From Hyphomicrobium sp. (lineage in GTDB: Bacteria; Pseudomonadota; Alphaproteobacteria; Rhizobiales; Hyphomicrobiaceae), in assembly GCF_019744875.1 (NCBI RefSeq), contig NZ_JAIETU010000005.1, positions 558,001 to 622,000 of the forward strand: a stretch of DNA of 64,000 bases, read 5' to 3'. Below are positions 53,014-62,422 of the stretch, in pieces. The number at the start of each line of letters is the position of its first letter. Within the stretch, counting starts at the first letter, position 1. The translations under genes were made by a program, and so were the position numbers. Below the pieces are notes generated by a model. That model saw only the letters and a list, made by a program, of their open reading frames with translations, ran no database searches and had not been told where the DNA came from.

Positions 53014-54596
53014 CAGTGGCGGAAGTGGCGCATGCCGGTCAGGACCATAGCGAGGTCCTTTTCGTCGGCAGCGCGGATCACGTCCTCGTCGCGCATCGAG
53101 CCGCCGGGCTGGATGACCGCCGTCGCGCCTGCTTCGGCGGCGGCGAGCAATCCGTCCGGGAAGGGGAAGAACGCGTCCGAGGCGACGGCCGCGCCCTTCA
53201 CGTCGAGCCCCGCCATCTCGGCCTTGATGGCGGCGATGCGCGAGGAGTTCACGCGGCTCATCTGTCCCGCGCCGATGCCAACTGTCGCGCCGTCCTTCGC
53301 ATAGACGATGGCGTTCGACTTGACGAACTTGGCGACCTTCCACGCAAACACGAGGTCCGCCATCTCGGCGGGCGTGGGCTGTCGCCTGGTCACGACCTTG
53401 ATGCTGTCCTGGAAGGCGAGGTCGGCATCCTGAGCGAGAAGCCCGCCGGCGACCGATTTGATGTCCATGCGAGGGGTGGCCTCGGCGGACCACGCGCCCG
53501 TCACGAGCAGGCGCACGTTCTTCTTGGCGGCGACGGCCTCCTTGGCCGCGTCCGTCACGGACGGCGCGAGGATGACCTCCACGAACTGGCGCTCGACGAT
53601 TTTCGCCGCCGTCTCGGCGTCCAGCTCGCGGTTGAAGGCGATGATGCCACCGAACGCGGATTCGGGGTCGGTGCGATAGGCGCGGTCGTAGGCGGCGGCG
53701 AGGCTGTCGGCTTCGGCGACGCCGCACGGATTCGCATGCTTGACGATGACGCAGGCGGGGCGATCCGCGAATGCCTTGACGCATTCGAGCGCGGCATCGC
53801 TGTCGGCGACGTTGTTGTACGACAGCTCCTTGCCGAGGAGTTGGCGCGCGGCGGCAATCGTGCCGGGCTGCGCGTCGCTTGCGACATATAACGCGCCACG
53901 CTGGTGCGGGTTCTCGCCGTAGCGCATGTCGATCGCTTTCTTGTAGGTCGCGCTCAGCGTCGGCGGGAAGCCGGTCGCCGCGCCGTCGGGGCTGTCGGCC
54001 ACGGCGCCGAGCCAGTTGCTGATCGCGCCATCATAGGCGGCCGTGCGGGCGTAGGCTTTGGCGGCCATACGCTTGCGGAAGGCGAGTGTGGTGCGGCCGT
54101 GGTTATCGGCCATTTCTTTGAGCAGGGCCGGATAGTCCGCGCTGTCCACGATCACCGTGACGGAGGCGTGGTTCTTGGCGGCGGCGCGGATCATGGCGGG
54201 GCCGCCGATATCGATGTTCTCGACGCACTCATCGAACGAGGCGCCCTGCGCGAGCGTCTTCTCGAACGGATAGAGGTTCACCACCAGCAGATCGATGGCG
54301 GCGATCTTGTGCTCCTCGGCCGCGGCGATGTGCTCCTCGTTGCCGCGCACGGCGAGCAGGCCACCGTGAATTTTCGGATGCAGCGTTTTCACGCGGCCGT
54401 CGAACGCCTCGGGAAATCCGGTGACGGCCGATACGTCGGTCACGGCGAAGCCCGCGCCCTTGAGCTTGGCCGCTGTGCCGCCGGTCGAGATCAACGCCAC
54501 GTTCCATTCGGCCAAATGGTGCGCGAGTTCGTCGAGACCGGATTTGTCGGAGAGCGAAATCAGCGCGCGGCGGATCCGGGGATCGGGATCTTTCAT
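53013..54596 (-). CDS. purH: bifunctional AICAR formyltransferase / IMP cyclohydrolase
   Basis: A 527-aa enzyme for the last two steps of IMP synthesis. The N-terminal IMP cyclohydrolase domain has [29 protein letters not shown] and [10 protein letters not shown]. The C-terminal AICAR transformylase domain has RYGENPHQ, the catalytic Lys-His of [10 protein letters not shown], and [13 protein letters not shown]. Length is normal. It lies 36 bp downstream of the heparinase-type gene and overlaps the GNAT gene by one base. Confidence 0.97.
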   Translation of the reverse strand: MKDPDPRIRRALISLSDKSGLDELAHHLAEWNVALISTGGTAAKLKGAGFAVTDVSAVTGFPEAFDGRVKTLHPKIHGGLLAVRGNEEHIAAAEEHKIAAIDLLVVNLYPFEKTLAQGASFDECVENIDIGGPAMIRAAAKNHASVTVIVDSADYPALLKEMADNHGRTTLAFRKRMAAKAYARTAAYDGAISNWLGAVADSPDGAATGFPPTLSATYKKAIDMRYGENPHQRGALYVASDAQPGTIAAARQLLGKELSYNNVADSDAALECVKAFADRPACVIVKHANPCGVAEADSLAAAYDRAYRTDPESAFGGIIAFNRELDAETAAKIVERQFVEVILAPSVTDAAKEAVAAKKNVRLLVTGAWSAEATPRMDIKSVAGGLLAQDADLAFQDSIKVVTRRQPTPAEMADLVFAWKVAKFVKSNAIVYAKDGATVGIGAGQMSRVNSSRIAAIKAEMAGLDVKGAAVASDAFFPFPDGLLAAAEAGATAVIQPGGSMRDEDVIRAADEKDLAMVLTGMRHFRH

Positions 54597-54632
54597 CGGG
54601 TCGTGTCCTTGTTGGTGTTCGGTATGTATCGG

Positions 54633-56333
54633 TTACGTCTGGGCTTCAAGCACCCAGCGAATTTCTGCTTCTCCGACGGTGGCGCCGCGCGCGACGAGCT
54701 GCAAGGCGCGGCGCGGGCCGGCCGAGTCGGCAAAGTACGTGCTTTCCTCGATGGCGAGGCGCGCGCCTTCCAGGCTGAACCACCACACGGCCCCGCTCGC
54801 AAGCTCGATGATCGCGAGGTTGGGGTTGTCGCCGCGGCGGCAGCGTACGCCCGGGTGCAGGTGGAAGTGGATCGCGAACGGAATGTCCTGGGGCAACCGC
54901 ATCGCTTTCTGTTTGCCCGCCAGCCGATCGATGCCGAGCAGGCGGCGGCCCGAAGCGCTCAGCGCCAGCGTGCGGTGATGCATCAGGCCGAAGCGCTTCA
55001 TGTAGCCGTCGTGCGAGGTCTTGACCTCCACGCAGTCGTCGTGGGCGTAGATGGCGGACTGCACGTCATCCGGGTGGCGAATGGGAGAGCCGCCGACCAG
55101 ACCGGCGAGCGTCTTGTGGCGAATGAGCTTCGACGACGACTTTTCGAAGAGGCACAACGTATTGTGGCTGGCGGTCGCGCGCGAGGCCGCGCGCCATTCG
55201 GCGCTGCCCGCGCCCGGTGCGCCGCCGTTGACGAGCATCAGCTCGGTCTTGGTGCTGAACTCGAACGACAGGCATCCCGCGTGCGCTTCGGCAGCGGCTT
55301 CCAGCGGCGGCGGCGAGCCGACATCCATGATCAGGATCGAGTCACCGCGCTCGAGCCGCGTGTACTTCGAGGCCGGTGCGGACGCCGGGATCGTGCCAGG
55401 GTTGTCGTCGTAGACGAGAACCGTTGCGAGCCCGGCCGGCGAGGCCACGCCCATGCCGTTGAAGCGCGCCAGCATGCCGTCGCCGAGCCGCATGTATTTC
55501 AGCATCGCCAGCATCGCCTTGAGCGCGTTGCCGAGCTCGGGCGGGGCGGCGCGGCTGCGCGCGGCGAAGCACTGGTTGAGCGGCAGGAGATCCAGGATCA
55601 GCTCGACGAGGACTTCGGGATTGCGCCCGATGTGGCCGCCGTCCGGCAGGATCTGGCGGCGCAGCTCCTGGACGAACAGTTTTTCCGTTTCGGGAATCTG
55701 GCCCTCGTGGCCGGAAATGCAGAGCTGGGCGAGCAGAAGCGTGGCCAGCGACAAGAGCCGCTGATAGCCGCTCGGACTGTTGCGCCAGCTCGCCGCGAGG
55801 CGGACGAGCTGGATACCCAAGCTCTCCGTCACGATTTCATAGGTCTCGGTGTCCGCGTCTTCGAGCAGCAGCGAGGAATGCGAGATCCACGAGATCAGCC
55901 GCCGCCCGGTGACGTGCGGCTCCCACGCGACGCCCGAGCCGCCGCGATAGCGCAGCGCCCATTCGGTGGCGAGGAGGCGCGCGATCTCGCGGCCCTCGGG
56001 GCGGCCGGCCGCCGTCATATGACGCAGCCAGCCGAAGCCGTGCAGCTCGCGCGCCCACGCCTCGCTCGGCGGCTTGATGTCGAACGGGGAGATTTCGTCC
56101 GCGTGCGCGACGGCGCCCGCGAGCCCGTACTGGCCAACCTCGACCTCGTTCAGGAAGCTCGGGTCGGCGGTGCGCAGATCCTGCGGCACGATGAGCAACT
56201 GCTCGGCCGCCGACGCGCCGAACTGCCAGCGGAAGGGCGGCGCGTTGAGCACGGACGTCACCGCGCCGCGCCGCAGCTTGTCCGCGGCGAGCTGGGTAAT
56301 CCTGATGCGTTCCGAAATCTTGAGCCGCGCCAT
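54633..56333 (-). CDS. heparinase II/III family protein
   Basis: A 566-aa protein. The N-terminal half is an alpha-toroid (for example GLRWALRYRGG-like WEPHVTGRRLISWISHS, IHLVRLAASW-like segments). The C-terminal half is beta-rich with GDSILIMDVG, FEFSTKTELMLVNGG, SHNTLCLFEKSSSKLI and HHRTLALSASGRRLLGIDRL, as in alginate or heparin lyases. There is no signal peptide. In Hyphomicrobiales this gene is conserved between rsmB and purH, which suggests a housekeeping glycan function rather than heparin degradation. Substrate unknown. Confidence 0.88.
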   Translation of the reverse strand: MARLKISERIRITQLAADKLRRGAVTSVLNAPPFRWQFGASAAEQLLIVPQDLRTADPSFLNEVEVGQYGLAGAVAHADEISPFDIKPPSEAWARELHGFGWLRHMTAAGRPEGREIARLLATEWALRYRGGSGVAWEPHVTGRRLISWISHSSLLLEDADTETYEIVTESLGIQLVRLAASWRNSPSGYQRLLSLATLLLAQLCISGHEGQIPETEKLFVQELRRQILPDGGHIGRNPEVLVELILDLLPLNQCFAARSRAAPPELGNALKAMLAMLKYMRLGDGMLARFNGMGVASPAGLATVLVYDDNPGTIPASAPASKYTRLERGDSILIMDVGSPPPLEAAAEAHAGCLSFEFSTKTELMLVNGGAPGAGSAEWRAASRATASHNTLCLFEKSSSKLIRHKTLAGLVGGSPIRHPDDVQSAIYAHDDCVEVKTSHDGYMKRFGLMHHRTLALSASGRRLLGIDRLAGKQKAMRLPQDIPFAIHFHLHPGVRCRRGDNPNLAIIELASGAVWWFSLEGARLAIEESTYFADSAGPRRALQLVARGATVGEAEIRWVLEAQT

Positions 56334-56441
56334 GCGCCTCCTCGTCAGCCCGTCCGCGCAGGGAATGGTAGCATGCCGCCCCGCCTCCTCAATCGGTCCC
56401 TTGGAGGTGCGGCGCTGAAACTCCGGGAGAAATCCAGGACG

Positions 56442-57791
56442 TCAGGCCCGCTTGCGCAAGCGGGCGGCGAAAAAGCCGTCGAGGCCGGCGAGGGCCGGGT
56501 CCGGGTGCGGAAGGTGGCAGGGGAGGGTGCGCAGGTCGCCTTCGGCGGAGAGCCACGCGCCGTCAATCCCGCCTTCGCCCGGCGTGAGCGGCACGCGTTC
56601 CATATCCTCGGCTGAGGCAAGAAAGCGATCGACGATCTTTGCGCCTTCCTCGGGCTCAAGCGAGCAGGTGCCATAGACGAGTATTCCGCCGGGCTTCACC
56701 AGCCGTGCGGCATTGGCGATCAGCCTGCGCTGGAGCGCGACGCGCTCGGACGTGTCGTCCTTGCGCTTGAGGCGCAGGATGTCCGGATGGCGGCGGATGG
56801 TGCCCGTGGCGCTGCACGGCGCATCGAGGAGGACGGCGTCGAACTGGCGGCCCGGATCCCAGGCGGTCGCATCCGCCTCGACGATCTCGGCTTCGAGTTG
56901 GAGGCGGGCCATGTTTTCGGAAAGACGCCGGAGGCGGATCGCCGAAGCATCGACCGCGGTCACGCGCGCACCGGCGGCGGCGAGCTCCGCCGTCTTGCCG
57001 CCCGGCGCCGCGCAGAGGTCGGCCACCTCTCGACCGCGCACCTCGCCCAGCAGGCGGGAGGGAAGCGCCGCGGCGGCATCCTGCACCCACCAGGCGCCTT
57101 CTGCGTAGCCCGGCAGATCCTCCACGCGACCGGCGCGCGCGAGGCGCACGGTGGACGTCGGCAACAGCACGCCGCCGAGCTTTTCCGCCCACGCCGGCGC
57201 ATCGGATTTGATGGAGAGGTCGAGCGCGGCTTCCGCGAGGGAGGCTTCCGCGATGGCGCGCGCGGTGTCTGCGCCGTAGGCCTGCTGCCAGTTTTCCAGA
57301 AGACGCGCCGGAATGTTCGCCGTGACGGCATCGACGCCTGCGAGCACGTCCTTGCCGGTGGTGGAGACGCGGCGGAGCACGGCGTTGGTGAGGCCCGCAA
57401 ACCGCTGCGTCTTGGTGGTGTCGCGGCATTGATCGACCGCGAGGCTGATGGCGGCATGCGGCGGCGTATCGAGGAACAGAAGCTGGGCGGCGGCCGAGAG
57501 AAGAATGGGCCGGATGCGTCCGCCATTCGCAGGCAGGGGCTTTTCGAGGAAGGCGTCCAGCACGGCGTCGAGCTCGCCCTTGCGGCGCAGCACGGTCATG
57601 ACGATCAGGCGGGCGAAGGCGCGGTCGCGGGCGGGAAGATCGTTCCCATGCAGAACCACGGCCGCTTCGAAGGCGTCATCCAGCGGGCGGCCGCGATCGA
57701 GCACGGCGGCGAGGCATTCGACGACCAATTCGCGCGCCGCATAGCCGGACGGCCGGGGGCGCTGTTTCTGGTCGCGGTGCGGAGGGGGCAT
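56442..57791 (-). CDS. 16S rRNA m5C methyltransferase, RsmB family
   Basis: A 449-aa RNA methyltransferase. The N-terminal NusB-like domain (about 15-145) is followed by a Rossmann domain: SAM motif ADLCAAPGGKTAELAA at 258-272, TAVDAS, and motif IV DAPCSATGTIRRHPD with C326. Motif VI is YGTCSLEPEEG with the catalytic C376. Both cysteines needed for RsmB-type m5C formation are present. In E. coli RsmB modifies C967. It lies between htpX and the heparinase-type gene on the same strand. Confidence 0.93.
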   Translation of the reverse strand: MPPPHRDQKQRPRPSGYAARELVVECLAAVLDRGRPLDDAFEAAVVLHGNDLPARDRAFARLIVMTVLRRKGELDAVLDAFLEKPLPANGGRIRPILLSAAAQLLFLDTPPHAAISLAVDQCRDTTKTQRFAGLTNAVLRRVSTTGKDVLAGVDAVTANIPARLLENWQQAYGADTARAIAEASLAEAALDLSIKSDAPAWAEKLGGVLLPTSTVRLARAGRVEDLPGYAEGAWWVQDAAAALPSRLLGEVRGREVADLCAAPGGKTAELAAAGARVTAVDASAIRLRRLSENMARLQLEAEIVEADATAWDPGRQFDAVLLDAPCSATGTIRRHPDILRLKRKDDTSERVALQRRLIANAARLVKPGGILVYGTCSLEPEEGAKIVDRFLASAEDMERVPLTPGEGGIDGAWLSAEGDLRTLPCHLPHPDPALAGLDGFFAARLRKRA

Positions 57792-57912
57792 CAGGATCTT
57801 TCACAAAGGAAGGCGGGCAAAAGCGCCGGGCAGGTCGGCCCGGGCCAAAAGGGTCCGCTTCCCTTCGCGCCAACCCGGCCGCGCGTCAAGGCGCACGCTC
57901 GGGCGCGGGCAA

Positions 57913-58911
57913 TCAGCCCCAGGGGCCGCTGGAGCCGCCGCCGGAAGGACCATCGCCGGAACGGGACGGCGCGTTGTCCGACCACGGCCCCGACGCATCG
58001 GAGACGCCGCCGCGCGAGGCGGGCGCGCCTCCGAGGTTGACGCCAGCCTGCGTCAGCTCCTGCGCCAGCGCGTCCAGCGCCGCGACGCGGTTCGCGGTGT
58101 TGGGATGGGTCGAGAACAGGTTGTCCATACCGTGCCCGTTCAGCGGGTTGATGATGAACATGTGTGCGGCGGCCGGTATTTCCTCGGCCTCCTCGTTCGG
58201 GATGCGGCGGGCGGCGTTCTCGATCTTGAGCAATGCGGACGAGAGCCAATGCGGATTGCCGCAGATGAGCGCGCCCATGCGGTCGGCGCTGTATTCGCGC
58301 GAGCGGCTGATCGCCATCTGCACCAGCATGGCCGCGAAGGGCGCCACGAGCATGGCGAGGATCGCGCCGATCATGCCGACGCCGCCGCGATCGTCGCGGT
58401 GGCCGCCGAACATCGCGCCGAACTGGAGATACTGCGCCAGCATCGAGATCGCGCCGCCGATGGTGGCGGCAATCGTCATCGTCAGCGTGTCGCGGTTCTT
58501 GATGTGGGCCAGCTCGTGCGCGATGACGCCGGCGGCCTCCTCGCGCGAGAGCATGTCCAACAGGCCGGTGGTGGCAGCGACCGCGCCGCGCTCGGGACTG
58601 CGGCCGGTCGCGAAGGCGTTCGGCTGCGGGTTCTGCATGACGAAAACGCGCGGCATCGGCAGCTCGGCGCGGCGGGCGAGGTCGCGCACGAGGCCATAAT
58701 ACTCGGGCGCCGTGCGCTCATCGACCTCCTGCGCGCCGAACATCTTCAGGACCATCTTGTCGGAGTTCCAGAAGCTGAACAGGTTCATGCCCAGCGCCAC
58801 GACGAAGGCGACGACCATGCCCCCCTGTCCGCCGATCGCGGCACCCATGGCCACGAAAATCGCGGTCAGCGCGGCCAGCAGGGCGGCGGTCTTGGCGTAG
58901 TTCATCGGCAT
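57913..58911 (-). CDS. htpX: membrane zinc metalloprotease HtpX
   Basis: A 332-aa M48-family protease for quality control of membrane proteins. It shows two N-terminal membrane helices ([35 protein letters not shown]), the zinc motif [14 protein letters not shown], two more hydrophobic segments ([30 protein letters not shown]), and the [11 protein letters not shown] ligand helix. I chose ATG 58911 because AGGGAGA lies 8 nt upstream; ATG 58905 is close. The C-terminus has an additional Gly/Ser-rich tail ([15 protein letters not shown]). Confidence 0.95.
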   Translation of the reverse strand: MPMNYAKTAALLAALTAIFVAMGAAIGGQGGMVVAFVVALGMNLFSFWNSDKMVLKMFGAQEVDERTAPEYYGLVRDLARRAELPMPRVFVMQNPQPNAFATGRSPERGAVAATTGLLDMLSREEAAGVIAHELAHIKNRDTLTMTIAATIGGAISMLAQYLQFGAMFGGHRDDRGGVGMIGAILAMLVAPFAAMLVQMAISRSREYSADRMGALICGNPHWLSSALLKIENAARRIPNEEAEEIPAAAHMFIINPLNGHGMDNLFSTHPNTANRVAALDALAQELTQAGVNLGGAPASRGGVSDASGPWSDNAPSRSGDGPSGGGSSGPWG

Positions 58912-59066
58912 CCTAAATCTCTCCCTAGCCGGTGCTCGATTTGTCCGGCGCTCGAACTGGCAGCAGGGCGACATGGCAATGGGCCGCGTCTCTTGTCAGT
59001 CCGGCTTTGCTATATAGGAAGCATTCCCGACGACGACCAGATTCCCTAGGGATGGGAGTTCCACCG

Positions 59067-59324
59067 ATGACGGATACGTCCGACACCTCCGACGAGCCGA
59101 CGGCACCACGCACGCTTTCACCTGGCGCGGAACGCGCACTTTCTCCTGCCGCGGAACGCACACTTTCTCCTGCCGCGGAACGCGCGTTGGCCGAGGCCGC
59201 CGAGCGGCGCGAAGCGGCCGAGCGCGCCGAGAAGGCGCGGCAGGTCGAGGTCGGTGGGCGCAACGGCCCCGAGCCCACGCGTTACGGCGACTGGGAAAAA
59301 GGCGGGATCATCAGCGACTTCTGA
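59067..59324 (+). CDS. DUF1674 / succinate dehydrogenase assembly factor 4-like protein
   Basis: An 85-aa protein. The C-terminal motif QVEVGGRNGPEPTRYGDWEKGGIISDF is the DUF1674/SdhAF4 signature, which in mitochondria protects flavinated SdhA. The N-terminal part contains near-perfect 8-aa repeats (TLSPAAER-like, three to four copies, 24-bp DNA units at about 59110-59185). ATG 59067 has GGGAG at 8 nt; ATG 59052 is also in frame. It is divergent from htpX. Confidence 0.9.
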   Translation: MTDTSDTSDEPTAPRTLSPGAERALSPAAERTLSPAAERALAEAAERREAAERAEKARQVEVGGRNGPEPTRYGDWEKGGIISDF

Positions 59325-59466
59325 TGGCACGGACGGCGGTGGCCGCATGGTCAGGCCGCTGCGGCGTTAACGGTTACGGACAGTTGTCTCTTCGGTGCGC
59401 GGCACCCGGCATAACGGGTGCAAGGCGCGGTCAAAGCTCTTCGTCAGCTCTGACACCGAGGCCGTC

Positions 59467-59898
59467 ATGACCGAACCCCTTCCTCCAAGCGCCGCCGCGC
59501 CAATCGCACACAAAGGCGCGTCGCTCTTTCCTCTTCTGGTGCAAGCGGCTGTCTGCATTTGCGCGGGGCTGGCGCTGGACGCCGCCCGCGTGCTCCACGC
59601 CCACTCCAATCTTCAGAATGCGGCCGATGCGGCGGCCCAGGCGGCAGGACACTCGCTCGGCAGCGGCGAACGCGACGACGGCGAAATCCGGCGTCTCGCG
59701 GAATCCCATTTCAGGGCGAACGTCGGCGATGAGCGTCTGTTCGGCTCGGTCGGTGCGCTTTCCGTGGTAGCCGATCGCGATGTCGGACGGGTCGCCATCG
59801 GCGCCGACGTCTATCTGCCGATGACGCTCACGCGTTTCGTTGGCTTCGACGACGTCGAGATCCCGGTCGCGGCCGAGACCCGCTTCGCGCAGCCTTAG
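59467..59898 (+). CDS. short TadG-like (Flp pilus assembly) protein without VWA domain
   Basis: A 143-aa protein with one membrane helix (ASLFPLLVQAAVCICAGLAL), then the TadE/TadG-type start DAARVLHAHSNLQNAADAAAQAAGHSL. The rest matches residues about 40-165 of the next gene: DGEIRRLAESHFRAN, DVYLPMTLTRFVGFDDVEIPVAAET. It stops exactly where the downstream paralogue goes into its VWA domain. It is thus a truncated tandem duplicate or a minor-pilin-like partner. No tad operon is in the window. Confidence 0.75.
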   Translation: MTEPLPPSAAAPIAHKGASLFPLLVQAAVCICAGLALDAARVLHAHSNLQNAADAAAQAAGHSLGSGERDDGEIRRLAESHFRANVGDERLFGSVGALSVVADRDVGRVAIGADVYLPMTLTRFVGFDDVEIPVAAETRFAQP

Positions 59899-60156
59899 GC
59901 GCGCTAGCCCTGGTGGGGACTGGGACATGTCCCAGGATGAGACCCGCACCGCACGCGGCGCGGGCGCTGCGGCGCGCGCACCCTAATCGCACGCTCGTGC
60001 AATGCCTTGTATTTGCTATCATATTTTTAAGCGGTAAGACTTTGTTTACGTGCGGGACAGGCCGGTCCGGTTCGCGCCCCTCTCCGCATGTCCGCGGCAC
60101 CCCGGTTGCAACAGGAGGCTCCACAGCACGCACCAGCCTCAAAGAGAGACACCGGT

Positions 60157-61383
60157 ATGACGCGGTTCCGCACTTCGAAATCCCTTTTCGCGTCCTTCGC
60201 GTTCGCCTCCGACGACCGGGGCAGCGTGACGTTGATCTTCGCGTTCGCGATCTTCGTGCTCACGATGGCGGCCGGCGTCGGTCTCGACTACGCCCGCATG
60301 CTGCACGCCCGCTTCAATGTCTCGGCCGCAGCGGATGCGGCAGCCCTCGCCGCCGGGCGCGCGCTCGGTGAAGGAACCCGCACCGACGGCGAGATCAAGC
60401 AACTGGCCGCTACCTACTTCCGCGCCAATCTCGCGGAACACGGCGACATCGGCACCGTCGGCGATCTCGCCGTGGACATCGATCGCGAGGCCGGCCGCGT
60501 GAAGGTCGATGCCGCCGTCAACGTCCCCATGACGCTCACGCGCATCGCCGGCTTCGAGGATGTCGAAATTCCAGTCGCGGCGGAGGCCATCGCAGGCCAG
60601 CGCGAGATCGAGCTCGCCATGGTGCTCGACGTAACCGGCTCGATGGGATCGCCGTCGTCGAAGATCGCCGATCTGCGGCAGGCTGCGAACGGCCTCGTCG
60701 AGCAGCTTCTTCCCGACGACGGGCGGCCGAGCCGCGTGCGCATCGCGCTTGCGCCCTACGCGGCGAGCGTGAATGCGGGCAGCTATTTCACCGCCGTGAC
60801 CGACCGGCGCACGGGCACGGGCTGCGTGTTCGAGCGCGGTGGCGCGACGCGCTTCCGCGAGGATGCGCCGGCGAAGAACAGCTATCTCGGCTACGACAAG
60901 ACTGTCGCCTGCCCGAGCGCGACCGTGCAGCCGCTGACCGACAGCAAACGCGTGCTCTCGCGGCAAATCGACAACCTTCGCCCGGGCGGCCAGACGGCGG
61001 GGCATATCGGAACGGCGTGGGGCTGGTATCTCCTGTCGCCCAAGTGGGCGAGCATCTGGCCGACCGACAGCCGGCCGGAAGCCTATCAGCCCACCAAGAT
61101 CATCAAGGCCGTCCTGCTGATGACGGACGGCGAGTTCAACACGGAGTACGTGTCCGGCAACGGCGCCTCGGCGACGCAGGCCCGGTCGCTCTGCACCAAC
61201 ATGAAGAACGAGGGCGTCGTCGTCTATGCGGTCGGCTTCATGGCCGGCGCGCCCGCCGAGCGGCTGCTCAAGGATTGCGCGACGTCGCCGGGCCACTATT
61301 TCCCGGCATCGAACGGAGAGGCGCTCAAGACCGCGTTCAACGTCATCGGGCAGAGCTTGTCCAACCTGCATCTTTCGCAGTGA
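60157..61383 (+). CDS. TadG-like pilus assembly protein with VWA domain
   Basis: A 408-aa protein from ATG 60157, with AAAGAGAGA 11 nt upstream. A membrane helix (SVTLIFAFAIFVLTMAAGV) is followed by the TadG N-terminal segment DYARMLHARFNVSAAADAAALAAGRAL. A VWA domain starts near residue 150: MVLDVTGSMGSPSSKIADLR, the MIDAS D-x-T-x-S variant. ILLMTDGEFNTE and CTNMKNEGVVVYAVGF follow. It is probably a secretion-linked, periplasmic metal-ion-dependent adhesion-type protein. The preceding gene is a shorter paralogue. Confidence 0.88.
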   Translation: MTRFRTSKSLFASFAFASDDRGSVTLIFAFAIFVLTMAAGVGLDYARMLHARFNVSAAADAAALAAGRALGEGTRTDGEIKQLAATYFRANLAEHGDIGTVGDLAVDIDREAGRVKVDAAVNVPMTLTRIAGFEDVEIPVAAEAIAGQREIELAMVLDVTGSMGSPSSKIADLRQAANGLVEQLLPDDGRPSRVRIALAPYAASVNAGSYFTAVTDRRTGTGCVFERGGATRFREDAPAKNSYLGYDKTVACPSATVQPLTDSKRVLSRQIDNLRPGGQTAGHIGTAWGWYLLSPKWASIWPTDSRPEAYQPTKIIKAVLLMTDGEFNTEYVSGNGASATQARSLCTNMKNEGVVVYAVGFMAGAPAERLLKDCATSPGHYFPASNGEALKTAFNVIGQSLSNLHLSQ

Positions 61384-61557
61384 TCCGGACACGGACCGCC
61401 GTTGCGCTTGGCCTGTGCGGCGGCGTTTGCGCGGGGTTCCTGTCGCGCGGGAAAGCCATTAGTCTCTTTTCGGGGAGCACTTGAGGGCTGGCGACAGCCC
61501 ACGGGCGAGCCGGAGCGTGCCATCGTCCGCCCGGCGCCCGAACTGCGGGGGACCGAC

Positions 61558-62268
61558 ATGCGAAAGCCGCGCCGAGTTTTTTCGAAGCTGCTGCTGATCT
61601 TTCTGTTTCTCGTCGCGGTGTGCGGCGCGTTCTGGTTCGGGCTCGTGCCGCAGCGGCTGAGCCCGTTCAGTCCGATTTCGCTCGAAAAGCCGCCGGGGCT
61701 GTTCGTCGACTTCAAGCTTTCGTCGCTGCGCTTCGATGCGCCGCTCTGTAATTCGGTGCTGAAGGATCCCTACATCGACGCCACGCCTATCCCCGACCGG
61801 CCATTGAAGGACGGTTGCGGGTGGGTGAATGCGGTGCGTTTCACGCACGCGAGCGAAGCCGAGATCGGTGTGCAGAACCTCACTTGTGAAACCGCGACCG
61901 CGCTGACGCTGTGGGTGAAGCACGAGGTGCAGCCGCTGGCGCAGGAGATGTTCGGCCAGAAGGTCACGCGGCTCGGCGACATGGGCACCTACGATTGCCG
62001 CAACATCGTCGGCAATCCGTTCTGGAAGGGCGTACGCAGCCAGCATGCAACGGCCAACGCCATCGACATATCCGGCTTCACGCTGGCGGACGGGCGCTCG
62101 ATCTCTGTGCTGCGTGACTGGAAGGGAGACGACGCGGAGAGCCGCTTCCTGAAAGAGGTCCACCGGCGCGCGTGCAAATACTTCCGCGTCGCGCTCGGGC
62201 CGAATTTCAACGCGTCGCACGCCAACCATTTCCACTTCGACCGCGGCCTGATGTGGACGTGCAAGTAG
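61558..62268 (+). CDS. extensin-like family protein
   Basis: A 236-aa exported or membrane-anchored protein. An N-terminal hydrophobic segment (KLLLIFLFLVAVCGAFWFG) precedes the Extensin_2-like domain: CNSVLKDPYIDATPIPDRPLKDGCGW, TCETATALTLWVKHEVQPLAQE, RLGDMGTYDCRN, SQHATANAIDISGF, and a C-terminal SHANHFHFDRG, which resembles the metal-binding end of D-Ala-D-Ala-type peptidases. ATG 61558 fits the signal. Cell-wall role probable. Confidence 0.88.
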   Translation: MRKPRRVFSKLLLIFLFLVAVCGAFWFGLVPQRLSPFSPISLEKPPGLFVDFKLSSLRFDAPLCNSVLKDPYIDATPIPDRPLKDGCGWVNAVRFTHASEAEIGVQNLTCETATALTLWVKHEVQPLAQEMFGQKVTRLGDMGTYDCRNIVGNPFWKGVRSQHATANAIDISGFTLADGRSISVLRDWKGDDAESRFLKEVHRRACKYFRVALGPNFNASHANHFHFDRGLMWTCK

Positions 62269-62352
62269 GCGCGGTGGGCAGTGGAAGGTGAGAGCCGCGG
62301 ACGCGAGCGGCGACACCTGCAACCAAATGCGCACGAGACAATCGTGAATCGC

Positions 62353-62384
62353 TGGATCCTAGGCACAAGGCCTAGGATGACAGA
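62353..62384. repeat. dispersed palindromic repeat, copy B
   Basis: TGGATCCTAGGCACAAGG, then CCTAGGATGACAGA: differs from copy A (38976-39007) at one position. Arms ATCCTAGG and CCTAGGAT pair exactly. Like copy A, it lies between convergent genes. Confidence 0.7.
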
Positions 62385-62422
62385 CGAGAGGGTTTCGCCT
62401 GTTCAAGGCAACCGACGATGCC

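Noticed and set aside
52507-53784. 425-aa continuous frame containing the GNAT gene
   Set aside because: The upstream 770 bases are a shadow of purH; the GNAT protein begins at 53013 in a one-base overlap with the purH stop.
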